Positions 11,101-24,300 of a stretch of DNA of 64,000 bases are shown piece by piece. Every line of letters starts with the position of its first letter. Within the stretch, counting starts at the first letter, position 1. The notes beneath the pieces were generated by a model. That model worked only from the letters and a program-made list of their open reading frames with translations. It was not told the DNA's origin and searched no databases. The translations under genes and the position numbers were made by a program. Where the stretch lies: assembly GCF_030704535.1 (NCBI RefSeq), contig NC_081812.1, positions 20,187,501 to 20,251,500 of the forward strand, written 5' to 3'. The stretch is from Vitis vinifera. Its lineage: Eukaryota > Streptophyta > Magnoliopsida > Vitales > Vitaceae.

Positions 11101-14077
11101 GGGAAATAATATTCTTGAAGCAGCATTCGGAGAGAAGTGTCAGGGGATGGTTGTCATGAAGATAAAGCTGGTGAATGTCGGATAACAAAATGGGAGCGAA
11201 AGAGTGGTGAATGTTTGGGGGTACTGATTCCAGAGTGCCCTTCCTTTAGAGAGCATGCATGCATAAGCACTTGAGCAGTAGCAGTGGCAGCTGTAGAAGC
11301 AGAAGATTCACAAACATATACCTGAGGTCCCATCAGAAAGCTACCCTTCCTTCTCTGTCCATCAAACTTTGCCTTTTTTCTCTCTTGCACACTTCGCTAC
11401 AGTTTTTAAGTGCATCTTCACCACTTCAGAGGCTTCTTCAATGTGTGGCTGCCTTTTGGTCTCATCCCCTTTCTTTTTCTGCTTTTGTTTCTCCTTTCTG
11501 TTAGTGGTCATGCCATGTGCCTGCATGCTTTCATTTCTCTGGCTAAGACAGTGAAATGCAGTATTCTCCAATCATCTCACTCCTTTTTTAAGCTGAATTC
11601 AAAAGCGCTTATGATATAGTAGTACGAGTATATGCCTTTGTGGAATTTCGAAATAATTTGGTTGAAGAACTAATTTCACAAGTGAGAAAATTTTTGCATG
11701 TGAAAAAAGTGACATTCAGAATTCTTTTGGCCGTAATGGAAAGAGATAAACTCAACCTTGACTTACTTCGCTGGTGGTTATATGACTCAATTCTGATCAC
11801 TGAATCTTCCACTGAATTTATTGCTTTGGGGTTGAGCTGTGTCAACCCATTTTGCATATGTCTTGGGGTGTTTGTAGTTTGTACCAATACAAATTGCAGT
11901 AGAATCTTGGAACCATGGACCCCCTGTCCCTCTTCATCGAAGTGTGTGGCCTGGCCTTGTCCTTAAGCATGGGCTAGTAGGAGACTCACATGGAGGATGG
12001 GCTTAATCACAAAGGCACACAAGATCTCTACAGACGGTGACGCATTCACAACCACCTACATGTGGAAATACAAACGTATGTTGGGCCTGAGCATTTGTGC
12101 TGAAATTGGTATAGACAATAAGCCTCCATCTTTTTACATTTAAAATAATTAAATTTCACTAATATAATAGTTAAAACTTTATTTCTACTTTGATCTCATG
12201 GGAGAAAAGTAGTAAACCTTTGTTAGTGACTTGGGCATATATAAGAGGCCGCTTCCGCCATCTCTTTAACCTTTTCACAATATTTTACACGTTGTTTGGA
12301 ACCAAACGCTTATCCTACCCTACTCTCCAACTTGTCCCACTTGTTAACAATAATTCAATCAGAGATTTACGATATCCAAACTGATTCTGAAAGTTATTAG
12401 ACAATAATCCCAGAGAGTCACAGCTTACAACTGGCACTACGGCACATGTTGGAGGGAGCACGGCAAAAGCTCTTGTCCAACAATGACCCAACGCCCCCTT
12501 CCACATTCAAAATGAAATAGGAACAATAGGCCTGCAGTCTACACTTAATAATGCATCAGCCAAAAAGAAAAAAAAGAAGGAAAATGAGAATGGAAATATG
12601 ACCATGTGTGGAGGTTAAAAGTTTGAATTATGAATGGGTTAGGTTGGTTAGGTAGAAATTATGATAGAAAAGGTTTGAATTTTGAATGCACATTTCATTT
12701 CTTTTGCTGCTAAGATTTTGACATGAGATGGTATGGTATTGGTGGTTCAATAATTCAGTTGCACATGCACCACACACACAGACCCCTTTTCTCATTTGCT
12801 CATTCTCTGGGCTTTTTGAAAACTGTCTATCCACCCATGATCCCATCTTTTCAGCTTTTGAATCCGTGGTCCCATTCTTTTAATCAGACCTTGTAACTAA
12901 CTTGAGTTTGATCAGTGGTACCACCCCTCTGCGCTCTGGATGGAATTGACATATCTTTCATTGTCCTTCAAAGATATTAAGGAGAAATGACATGAAGTTC
13001 ATGATATCAAGCCTGTAAGTTTGTTGACTCATTAGAAATTTTGTGAAATGTGAAGTCCTCGTTTGGTCACAAGTACTTTTGGGGCTTTAAAATCATCACC
13101 CACTTGCATCTAAGGATTGGTTATTCATTGCCACTCTTATCCATTAAAGATGCAGAAAGGAAATTAAGTCTTGATAGAGAATTCAGTAGAGATTTGATGG
13201 AATCCGTAGCATGTGGTACTGTGACTTTTTAAGCCTCCAAACGGGCCACACTCCTATGGCACAATAGAATGATCTGCTTATGCTGGTCCAGTCACCATTC
13301 ACAAATTGCAGATGGTGAAAAATATTTGGGGAAGAAGGTCATTTCTCGGAACAAGGACCTCATCATACTTGGGTTTGAATCAAGGAATTGAAGTCCCCAT
13401 CTCCATTAGACAAAGGAAACTCCTCTATCAATCAATGTTTCCTTATCCTTTTCTATAGAACCAATGGTCATTTTTCAAACTAATACGCCATCTTCTAATC
13501 ACCATTTCCCTGATTTGATACTTTGACCATGCCCCTAATCACTTCAATTGCTATCAAAGAAACTGAGGTTTGAACACCGAAAACCCTAATTTTTGGATTA
13601 GAAGAAAAAAACAACACACAGAGGGAATTTCACATGACAATCAATTATCACTACTAGGTTGGTTCATTTCATTCTGTTGATCATCTTTGTACCGGATGTT
13701 GGCTTCAATTTATCAAATCAAGGTTGTAGATACAATATGTCCCCTTTTGGAGTTACTGGGGAGGTCACCATCCAATGAAGCCATTGTAGCACTCATTGAA
13801 CCTCTTTTTTCTTTGTGGATGATCCATGGTTTTCACCAAATTACTGTCGGACGCACATGCCAAGGGCCATACCTTGTTTTCCAATGCCATCACAAGTTCA
13901 CAACCCTACTTGTACATTGCAATAGCCTCATAATCACACAAGACAAGTAGCCTTCTAAGAAATTAAAGCAGAGCATCTAAACAAAACCCATCTATTTTGT
14001 CATATTATTCATTGTTTCTCAAAAGAGTTCATCACAATATGTTATGTTCTTACTTAGAGATGAAGGGGTGTGTGTCT

Positions 14078-14105
<28 letters not shown>
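14078..14105 (+). repeat. (GA)n microsatellite
   Basis: Fourteen uninterrupted GA units. Such tracts are usually length-polymorphic. Confidence 0.95.
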
Positions 14106-14110
<5 letters not shown>

Positions 14111-15971
14111 GATGGGAAAAGGACTAAAACCAAAGTAGTTAAAGCGCAAACGTGCAGGGGGAGAAGAACAAAGGGGGCTGTTTCTTGTGAGGAACAGCAG
14201 AGCAGCCTGACCCACACTAGACAAAAACTACCACTATCATTGTCCGTACAATCAAGATTGGGTTGCGTGTGTTCCCTTTGACAAAAGAAAAAAATGCTGA
14301 TAATTTGAAAAAAATAATTATTTAAATATACGTATATTATATATGGGAAAAACGAAATGAGTTACTAAAATAATGAAAAGAGAAAAATAAAGGAGAGAAA
14401 ATAGAATTGAAAAGGACAAAAAGAGGAGGGAAGTGATGGAGGATGCAAAGTGGTGCCACATATGCACAAACACATGCATATGATCACAAGCATGCACACA
14501 TGAAAACCCACACCCCACCCCCCACTCCCCACTCCCCCCACTATCCAACAAATAATCATTCATCATTAAGACACAACTCTCACCCCCTTTTTGTCATTTC
14601 CCACTAAAGGTCAACTTTCCCCTGCCCCATTTGCCATTTTTCCCCCATTCATCTTCCCACTTTCCTTTGGCGCCTCTCTGGTCTCTGGACACATCTCCCA
14701 TGCATTTTACCCATTTCCCCCTTCCCCTTCTCCCCGGTCTTCTTCAAATTATTTTGTCTCTCTTCTCCACCCAACACAATTATATTCCCATGTATTCCTA
14801 CCTTACTAGTACTACTACTACTACTACCATATCACTCCTTTTCAAACTCTGTTTCTTCCCTGGGAAAAATGATCGATAAGTCACATTCCAAGTGTGTCAA
14901 TTATTGTGCATCAAAACAACTAAAGCATCATGGGCATAGACCCAATAGATTAAGGCCCATAATGCTTGCTTAATTCAGAAGATGCTCAAACCATGTGGTT
15001 TGGAGATTTCTTAATGCAAACTAAAGCTCCAGCCAATAAAGCATATACATCCTGGAAACCACCCAAAAGGATCGAATTTTTGAATTTGAATTTTCCACTT
15101 TAGAGGAAAAGAATTGAGCTTCACTTGTTGCATGTTGGTTTGTCACCGTTAAGGATACCGCAAAAAAAAGATCCGTTTTTATATTTTTTTAGGTTACTTC
15201 ACAGTAGGATTCCCACTACACCAACTGGGATATTGATTAATTAATTGCTACTTTAAAATTAATGAAGATAGCAAGCAGAAGGAAGTGGGCACTTCCCACA
15301 AATTAAAAACAAAAAAGCCTAGTATGCATTGTACCAGGAGTTGAGCTGGACCGTATGGTTGCCTTCTTTGCTAGACCCACTTGGAGGTTAGGCTCAAAAA
15401 CGATTCCTACTTCCACACAAATTGAGAATCAATTCTCAAATCCTGACAAATCCATGGAAATGAGTTGGTAATAATGTGGAATTAGATTTTCCTCTTTTTT
15501 TTTTTTCTTAAACATTATTGAATGTGAATAGAGAATACTTTTCTCAGCCTTCTAGCTGTTCATGGTGTTGGTGGAACATTGAACTTGAACACCAGTACAG
15601 CTCAGGCCATGGCTGGTGGCTTAGGGGCAGGGCAGCTTCACAAAACTGCCATAATGATCTATGATGTCCTAGGTTTCAAGTGAAAAGGAAAAAAAATATA
15701 GATATATTTATATCTTCGTGTTTCTTTTATGGGTAAAGACTAAAGAGAAGGTAATTTACTCTTACTTTTCCCCCAGATTGGTCCTGTTCACGAGGTGAAA
15801 GGACTCCAATTTCTACATTTGACTTTCTGTTTCTTTCCTCTGCTTTAACAAATCAATCTTCTTATTCAACCACACTACGGCAATAATGCTAACCTATTCC
15901 TATAGGTGTTGTGAATGTTTGATTCATAATTTTGTATATTTCCCACACACCCATATCTACTGTAAGATTTG

Positions 15972-15998
15972 CCACCTCCACCTCCACCTCCACCTCCA
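15972..15998 (+). repeat. (CCACCT)n short tandem repeat
   Basis: Four to five hexamer units, CCACCTCCACCTCCACCT and onwards, in the gene-free interval. Confidence 0.9.
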
Positions 15999-18900
15999 GG
16001 TGCTAAACATTTTCACATTATTTGACATTATTGATGCCCTCTCTTAGGGGGGGAAAAAGAAAAGGATGCCTATAATTTATATCACATCATTATGAAAGCT
16101 GAAAGCTGAACAACTAAAAGCCAAAAAGTTTTCTATAATTTCTGAGGACCAGTGACCAGTGTGAACTAATTTGCCAAACCCAAGTTCTTTTTTGTAGGTA
16201 AATGTAATGGAATTCATGCTTGGGATCAGTAATGCTTCACTTCACTTCACTTGATCTTAGGACAAATCAAAGTAAGTTCACTGCATTTGTGGTGATGACA
16301 GTGGGAAATGTGAATTGCAAGTCAAGATTTCTAGGGTTCCCAGGTACTGTAAAAGGCAAAAAAAGAATCGGGATGTCCATGATTTACCCAGCAATGGGGA
16401 CATATTCACGGTTGGGACAGTGACTATCTTCATTAATGTAACATGAGTTCTTCTTCAGACCCTCATAGAACCCAGGGACTGTACTCTCACGTACCTAACA
16501 TAGGGAAGAAACAGGGAGACATTCACGTGTGTATAGATAACTTTGTTTTCAAAAGCCCACTAAACTGTTTCCAAAATGGCAATCCTCTGTTTCTCTAACT
16601 ATTTTTTTCAGCTTAAAAACTTTATAAAAACATCTTTTAGGAAACAATTTCCAAACCCAGAAAATAAAAAAAATATATTCTCTAAAATGTCTTTCTCTTT
16701 TCTCTGGGACTGTTTGTGACTTCCCCAATTGGGTTTTCTGATAACTATAGCTACTGAGAGACCCACTTGGGTTTCTTTCAATCAAAGGCTATGCACATGT
16801 TACACTACTCAAAAAGAGAAATAAGAGGGACCTATGAGCTTCATTTCAACCCCAAACTTTTTCTAGAAGACCAATACATTGATTGATTCTAAGAGGAAAG
16901 ATATTTATTCTCCACCCTTTTTGTCACATGCCTGAACAAGTGCCCAAATTATCTCTCAAGAAATTCTGGACCATGACTGATTGTCACATTGTTTCCAGGC
17001 TCCATTAAAAGAAAAAAGAAAGAGAAAAAAAAAGCGCCAAGAACAAGGAAAGAATAGACAATGGTGAAAATGATTAGTCAAAACCGAATTTGATTTTTTC
17101 TCATGGGACTATTCAGATCAAATGACCTAATATTTGGATTAAAAAACTGAATGCAATCATAGAAAGTAAGAAAAACTAAACATACTGAAAGCTACCCAAA
17201 GTAGGGTATACAAAGCTATTCAAAACAATAATGAAGTTGTGACCTTTATTCATACTCTGGTTCAAATAAAAAATAATGTAAATTTTGATAAAGACCAAAA
17301 ATATGGATACTTTCTTGCTTCTGCTAATAAGAGCAAAGACCAAAGCATGAAGAAAATTATTGAAGCCAAAATGGAATGGGGCGGAAACATTGGATATGAC
17401 ACATGTGTATTCAGAGGAGTGCCACCACAGCTCCATCCTATGGTTAAGGGTGTATCTACAATGCATCAGAATGATTAAAACTTTTGCAATAAGATTGCAT
17501 AAAATCTGAATATTTTACGGACATAAAAAACAAGGCACAGTTAACCACAAGAAAGACAATGGCACGGCATAATGAGGGGTCACATGCATCACTTTTGAGA
17601 AGCGTTTGAGTGGGCATTTGAGTATTTCTCATTTGATTTAATCCCCCCTCTCCATTGGAAGCATAGATTGGTGGGCAATGGACATGCCCTTGTTATTTAA
17701 TAACAAATAATTATTACCTCTCAATGAGAAAGAGAGTGTGAGGAGGCTTCTCTTTTTGACTTCTTCAAAGTCTCTCTTTCCCCCCCAAATTTGGCAGATT
17801 ACCTGCCATTAAATTACTTATTTTTTGTACAACTTATTTCAACTTCTTTATGGCACTTCGACCACCGACTCCCCCACCACTTTACACCTAATTCCAACGA
17901 CCTTATTGGATAGTTTTTGCCCCCCCCTTTTTTTTTTTTACTTTCCAAAGAATTTACCGTTTGAACAAATGCCCATACCTCTATCCTAGAGCCCAAGTTT
18001 TCCTTTCTTTAATATTAACTCACAAGTCACAAGCTGACTAAAATTACTGAGAGCCAGACCATATAATAGCTTCTTGTCACTTTTTCCTCCTTGTGTCCCC
18101 ATCTTAATCCTAGTTCTAAGGAATCTTGACCCCATTTATTAGGTGGGCCAAACCCTAATTTGTTGATGGCATCACCATCTTGCTTGGTGATTGAGCCTGT
18201 TGGGATGGCTTTGGTGTATGATATGGGGATGATCTTGGAGGTGAAAGTCCCAATATGAATTGGGTTTTTGATGCATTTGACACGGATCCTATGGTTGATA
18301 TATGTATAATGTTCCCCCAAAAAAAAAATGTGATGGTTGAGATCATTTATGGGATGGTCCATCTAAATTAATGAGTGGGTGCAGGCCACACTATATGTGA
18401 CATCAACTGTAAGCACCAAATTGGTCAGACTCAGATGTAACTTTCCTCCCTTAGATTTTTACCCATTTCCAAAATTGTAGTTCACCAAGTCCTGTTTCCC
18501 ACAATCCAAGTCAATAGTTGTTGGGATTAGTCACTTCCATTATATCATCTTTTCGGCTTGGAGACATCTCACCCCACTCTGTGCACTAGCTGCATTTTCT
18601 ATAGGCGTCTAGAGACCCCTTTTGAATTTTCCTCCCCCCTTGTACAACAATAAACAAGAAACGTCACCTAACCCAAAAAATTTCAAAAAATGTAATCAAT
18701 ATGGAAAGCATCATATTTTTACTATAGTTTGTACTAGGATAATTTTCTTCTGCAAGGCACTTTAATATTGCCTATGACAGTGTGGTATTGTCATAAATAT
18801 TGGACAATGAGATATGCTCCCCTTTTTCTAAGGCATCCTTGCTGTTCAAGGAAGAAAAAGGGAGAAGAGGGAAAAAAGAAAACACTAAACAGAGGATGGT

Positions 18901-19905
18901 GGTGGTGAAGTTGGTGGCAGAGGCAGAGGGGTACGGCAAGCGTGGAATGGGAGAAAGATATCAAAATTCTTCCTACATTTTTCCTTTTGAAACTGAAACA
19001 TACCCAGTTTTATTAGCTTTATTTACTGTCATCAACTCTTTAATACTATGAAACCACAGTCCAGGACAGGACACCAAGTAACTTTACCAATTTCTTTTAG
19101 CTAAAAAAGAAGGCTGAGGCGTGATTAAAGTAGCCTTCCCTGGTTTCTTGGTCAGAGACTTGGCTTAATTTAGTTAAACCAGCACTCAAGAACAGCATAC
19201 TACTCACTCCTCACTTCCTCAGCACTCTGACTCCTCTGAAAATTCATTTGCTTGAGGAGAATAAATCTGGGTCATACTCTTATTATTTTTATAACCAATG
19301 AAGTGGCTGTCATTATCTCTGACAAATGTGTGGCATCCATAACCAAAAGGGTTTTTTTTTCCTCTCTTTTTCCATAAATTTAGGAAAACCCCAACATTTT
19401 TGGAAGAAAAATAGAGAAAACTCACTTATTCAACAAATACAACCTTATTTTTGAATTTTGACATCCTATAATGTGAAGCTTACCTCAGCATCTGACACTA
19501 CCCATTGGGTTTTTTTACCAAAGTCTTGTTTACACACTCCTAAGTGAGTTCCATTACATTTGTCAAACACCTTTTCCCATTTTTTTATTGTTTTGAGCAG
19601 CTCTCACTGTCAATTTTGGTCATTGGTCTAAATTTTTTTAGGAGATTTTCTCCAAGGGCATGTGTAGTCTGTAGACATGTGTGTATATATACATATTTTA
19701 AAAAATATTATATTTAATGTCAATTTGTATCAAATATCAATAAACAAATGAATTATCATTTTGAAACAACAAAATGTATGAAATAATTATAATTTATTTT
19801 AATAAAAACAAATGGCATAGCATTTGGGGGAAAGTATTAAGGTAACCAAGGTATCAATCATCTTGGTAGATTTTATGGTAGAGTTTATTATTTTTATTTA
19901 AGAAT

Positions 19906-20055
19906 GAAAATATCGATAATCACAAATATATCGATATTTTGATTTTATAGATATATCTATAAATGTTTTGGCACAAAATATCGATAATATAAAAATTATG
20001 AAAATATTAAAAAAATTAAAATCATATCAAAAGTAGAAATAAATATTTAAAATTA

Positions 20056-20094
<39 letters not shown>

Positions 20095-20590
20095 GTTATA
20101 TTCGATAATGATACCCTCTACATTATAGATTATTTTATAATATTATTATGATAATATATTTAATTTTAAAATATATTTAATATTAAAATTATGATATATT
20201 TTAATTTAAATATTTTCAATTATATCAAATAAATAATAATATATCCATAATTTTTAAAATTTTATTTTTATTATATTTAATAAATATATTGATTATATAA
20301 AATGACCTATAAAAAAATTATATTTTTATATTTTTGATAATAAATTAAATCAAATATAAAAATAAAATAATTGTAATTTATTTGTTTAATAATAAAAAAT
20401 CAATTAAATAACGTAAAAAATCTAGAAATGTCGGTTGAAACAGAAAAAAAAAATCTGAAAATTGATAAAACATCTAAAAATATTGATCCACAGATATTTC
20501 ATCCCGAATTTTGTATCGAAAATTGGATATATCAAACATATATATATATATATCCGCCGTATAAATATATCCGGATATTTTAATCATCGC
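19906..20590. repeat. AT-rich block with TATCGATA-like words, possible decayed transposon
   Basis: The words AAAATATCGATAAT occur near 19909 and 19976 with ATATCGATATTTTG between. The right end carries TTGTATCGAAAATTGG and ATATCCGGATATTTT. A (TA)n run sits at 20062-20090. The words are self-complementary and resemble dispersed repeats of grape introns, but I could not define clean termini or a target duplication. Confidence 0.35.
20062..20090 (+). repeat. (TA)n microsatellite
   Basis: Uninterrupted AT dinucleotides of about 29 bases inside the AT-rich block. Confidence 0.95.
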
Positions 20591-21152
20591 TTTTATTATC
20601 CTTCTCACTTCTCAGTCAACGTTCAAACATTGCAACTTTTTATTTATATTTTTATTTATCTTTTGTTTTAATTTTTAATTTCTGAGACAGAGGCAGAGGT
20701 GATGTTTGGTTGCTTGTAAAATGAACAGATTTTTTAGTTAAAAAGAAGGGAGACCGGATTTAAAGGAGACAGAGATGAGGAATGAATGGCTGAACATGGA
20801 ATTTTCTTCCAAAAGCTTTTACCCACCATTTCTCACTTGTACAACAAGCCAAACCCAAAGAATGGAAATCAACGGTTCTCAAATTTAAAATCAATATATA
20901 AATATATTGATGATAAGAGGGTGGAGAGAGAAAAATAATCATCTTTTTTTTATCTTTCCACTTTGAATCTGCCTGGAGTCAAAAACCAATTCTCAAGTTT
21001 TCACACAGTGTTGTCTGTCGGGTCTCTCTCTCTCTAGGGTCTCTGCTCATCTAATCTCATCATCTGTCACTTTCTGTGTTTTTTACGCAACAAGCATATC
21101 AAACCGAAGAAACCCACCACCAACTGTAAAAAAACCAATCTGTTTTAGGGGC

Positions 21153-21188
21153 ATGCCAAGGTGTTGTTCAGGAGGAAGGGGAAGATGA
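21153..21188 (+). CDS. uORF 1 in the ABCB1 leader (11 codons)
   Basis: ATG at 21153 encodes MPRCCSGGRGR, stopping at 21186-21188. It lies 141 bases before the main ABCB1 stop-free frame begins at 21329, so it is in the leader if transcription starts upstream of it. Its stop overlaps the start of uORF 2 as ATGA. Confidence 0.4.
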   Translation: MPRCCSGGRGR

Positions 21189-21232
21189 AGAGGGAAGCCA
21201 AGTCAAGTGAAAACGGAAATAATAGTGATTAG
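21185..21232 (+). CDS. uORF 2 in the ABCB1 leader (15 codons)
   Basis: ATG at 21185 encodes MKREAKSSENGNNSD and stops with TAG at 21230-21232. It is in the same frame as ABCB1, and its stop is what excludes any upstream in-frame start for the transporter. The overlap ATGA with uORF 1 could allow termination-reinitiation. Expression is unproven. Confidence 0.4.
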   Translation: MKREAKSSENGNNSD

Positions 21233-21328
21233 AGGAAAAAAGGTGGAAAGAAAACCAAAGCTTACAATAAAGAGAGTGATAAAGATAATAAAGCTTTGGT
21301 CTGTGTCCATAAAAGAGAGAATTTTGCA

Positions 21329-24300
21329 ATGTCACAAGAAGCTGTAGAGATAAAGACGACCATTGAGCAGTGGAGATGGTCAGAAATGCAGGGTCTGGAG
21401 TTGGTGTCTCCCAATACTGACGACTTTAAAAGCCACCCAACAGCATCTAGAGTTTCAAAGTCGTCTGCAGAGGGGGGAGAGGCAAGAGATATGGATGGCA
21501 CTGAGCCCAAGAATCAGCCTCAGCCTCAGCCTCAACCTCAAGCACAAGCTCAAGCTCATGCTAGTGGCAGTGGGGAGAAGACTGAGCTTGTTCCTTCATC
21601 TGGGTTTGGCGAGCTTTTTCGATTCGCAGATGGGTTGGATTATGTTCTGATGACAATTGGGTCTATTGGAGCCATCGTACATGGATCTTCTCTCCCAATT
21701 TTCCTTCGTTTTTTCGCCGATCTCGTCAATTCCTTCGGGTCTAATGCCAACAATATTGATAAGATGATGCAAGAAGTTCTCAAGGTATCGTTTTTCAGTC
21801 GTTGAATTCCAAAGCCACGCCATGAAAAAGTGGAATTAACATTCCTGGTTTGTGAATTTGCAGTATGCATTTTACTTCCTTGTTGTGGGTGCTGCAATAT
21901 GGGCGTCTTCATGGGCAGGTGAGTTGAAATTCTTTCTCTGTATTTGTTCTGTTCTACTGTGACTATGGTCTTGGTTTTGGTTGTATAGTTGCTTGAATTC
22001 GTTTTTCAGAGATATCGTGTTGGATGTGGACCGGAGAGAGGCAATCCACCAAGATGAGGATCAAGTACCTAGAAGCGGCTTTGAACCAGGACATTCAGTT
22101 TTTTGACACCGAGGTTCGGACCTCCGACGTCGTTTTTGCCGTTAATACCGATGCAGTGATGGTTCAAGATGCCATTAGCGAGAAGGTGAAACCAAAACCT
22201 ATGTCTGTTCTCCACATTTCTTTCTTGGTTTTGTATTTGATAATTAGCTCTGAATAGACCTGGTTTTCCCTGTGTTTTCTGGGCGTAGTTGGGTAATTTC
22301 ATTCACTACATGGCAACATTTGTGTCTGGATTTGTAGTGGGTTTCACTGCTGTGTGGCAATTGGCACTTGTCACTCTTGCTGTGGTTCCTCTGATTGCTG
22401 TAATTGGCGGCATCCACACCGCCACATTGGCCAAGCTCTCTGCCAAGAGCCAGGAGGCTCTTTCAGAGGCGGGGAACATTGCAGAACAGGTGAGAAGGGT
22501 TCCAAATTTTCTATAATTTTCTGCAATTTTCTGCATTTTGTTGATTTTAATGTGTGGGAAACAGAGATGGAACTATGTTTTTGCATCTGGGTATCACTGA
22601 TTTCGGGCTGAATTGCAGACGATAGTTCAAATTCGGGTTGTTTTCGCATTTGTTGGAGAATCCAGAGCATTACAAGCCTACTCCGCAGCCTTGAGGATCT
22701 CTCAGAGGCTTGGTTACAAGAGCGGATTTTCCAAGGGAATGGGATTGGGTGCAACATACTTCACTGTTTTCTGTTGTTATGCTCTTCTGCTCTGGTATGG
22801 GGGTTATCTTGTTCGGCACCATTACACCAATGGAGGACTAGCCATCGCCACCATGTTCTCTGTCATGCTTGGCGGACTGTAAGTGTTCCCTTACACTTCC
22901 TCCATTTTATTATATATGTACTTATACACAAGATTTCCTAATTGAATCTTGTTTGTTCCAAATTCTCCTTGTTTAACAGCGCTCTGGGGCAGTCTGCACC
23001 GAGCATGTCAGCCTTTGCCAAGGCAAAAGTTGCCGCTGCAAAAATTTTCCGTATAATTGACCACAAGCCAAATATTGAGAGAAATGGCGAAACGGGTCTG
23101 GAATTGGAATCAGTTACAGGACAAGTAGAGCTGAAAAATGTAGATTTCTCCTACCCATCAAGGCCAGAGGTTCGGATCCTCAGTGATTTTTCCCTAAACG
23201 TCCCAGCCGGAAAGACCATCGCCCTTGTAGGAAGCAGTGGCTCTGGAAAGAGCACTGTGGTCTCTCTCATTGAGAGATTCTATGATCCCACCTCAGGTAA
23301 AAACCACACAAAAATTTCATTCTCCGTGATCCAATAGTACTAACTCAATTTGCAAAATTACTTTTTATAAAATTATTTCTAGTGGGTGAATTTAATGTAT
23401 ACCTGCTGATGGAAGAAGTTCATGTAGGCCATGTGGGTATGTTTGTGGAGAACTGTGATACAGAATGAAAATCCCTGTTAATGAATGCATAAACCTGTAC
23501 AGGACAAGTTCTGCTAGATGGGCATGACATAAAGACATTAAAGCTGAGGTGGCTGAGGCAACAAATTGGGCTAGTGAGCCAAGAGCCTGCTCTGTTTGCT
23601 ACCACCATTAAAGAAAATATGCTCTTGGGTAGGCCTGACGCAACCTTAGTTGAGATTGAAGAAGCTGCCAGAGTTGCTAATGCCTATTCATTCATAGTGA
23701 AGCTTCCCGAAGGCTTTGACACTCAGGTTAGCCACAGTAGCATAATTTTTGGTTAATCTAAAGGGAAAGGCCTAGAATAAATTTTTTCTGCAGTCTCACC
23801 CATCAGAACTATTCATATTTATATCAGACAGCTAACATTATTGAGTTTAAAATCTCAACTACAACTATATTGAGTTTGAATATATGAATATGAGATCCCC
23901 ATATTAATGATCACAGTCATTATTTACTCTTCTATCTGTATTGTGACAATATGAATGTGTCCTTATGCCAGAGCTGTGGGCTGACTGGGTAACTGTGGAA
24001 GGCGAAGTTAGGCATGAATCTTGCACAGAGGGTGCAATGTTTAGTTAGGGTTTTGATGGCTTATAATTGCTAGCTTTATTATATTAAAAGACGAATGGTT
24101 TTGAGGGTCAACAACTAGAACCTAACTTTTTTTCTTTGAAGTCAATGTAGGGAAGTTGTTTGATTATGCATTTAAAAAAGGGGCAACATGGCCTCAGTCA
24201 ACAGTACATGTGCAGAAATGAATAGGGTTTTATTTGTTTATGCAGAAACAAGGACTAAAATAAACATGAGCGACGAGAAACACAAGAAGTGTGTTGCCTT

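Larger units (their letters stand above)
9559..21152. other. 11.6-kb gene-free interval between the 4CL-like pseudogene and ABCB1
   Basis: The first 300 bases are probably 3' untranslated sequence of the 4CL-like gene. Beyond that I recognise no conserved protein, tRNA or known miRNA on either strand. The open frames in it are short and resemble nothing I know. Local landmarks are a TATA-like ATATATAAGAGG near 12236 with no clear gene after it, a pyrimidine-rich tract at 14570-14760, simple repeats, and an AT-rich block at 19690-20590 with repeated TATCGATA-type words. The segment directly upstream of ABCB1 (about 20600-21150) is presumably its promoter and leader. Confidence 0.5.

Noticed and set aside
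11640..11966. 108-residue plus-strand open frame
   Set aside because: Composition and content resemble nothing known; probably a random open frame.
18180..18205. miR171-like word TGATTGAGCCTGTTGGG
   Set aside because: Matches only the first ten bases of miR171 and no pairing arm was found nearby.
18027..18362. 111-residue minus-strand open frame in the gene-free interval
   Set aside because: No recognisable family, no splice or promoter context, and length within chance for this sequence.
22371..22757. 128-residue minus-strand open frame over ABCB1 exons 4-5
   Set aside because: It runs through a clear intron and lies opposite well-conserved ABCB1 exons.
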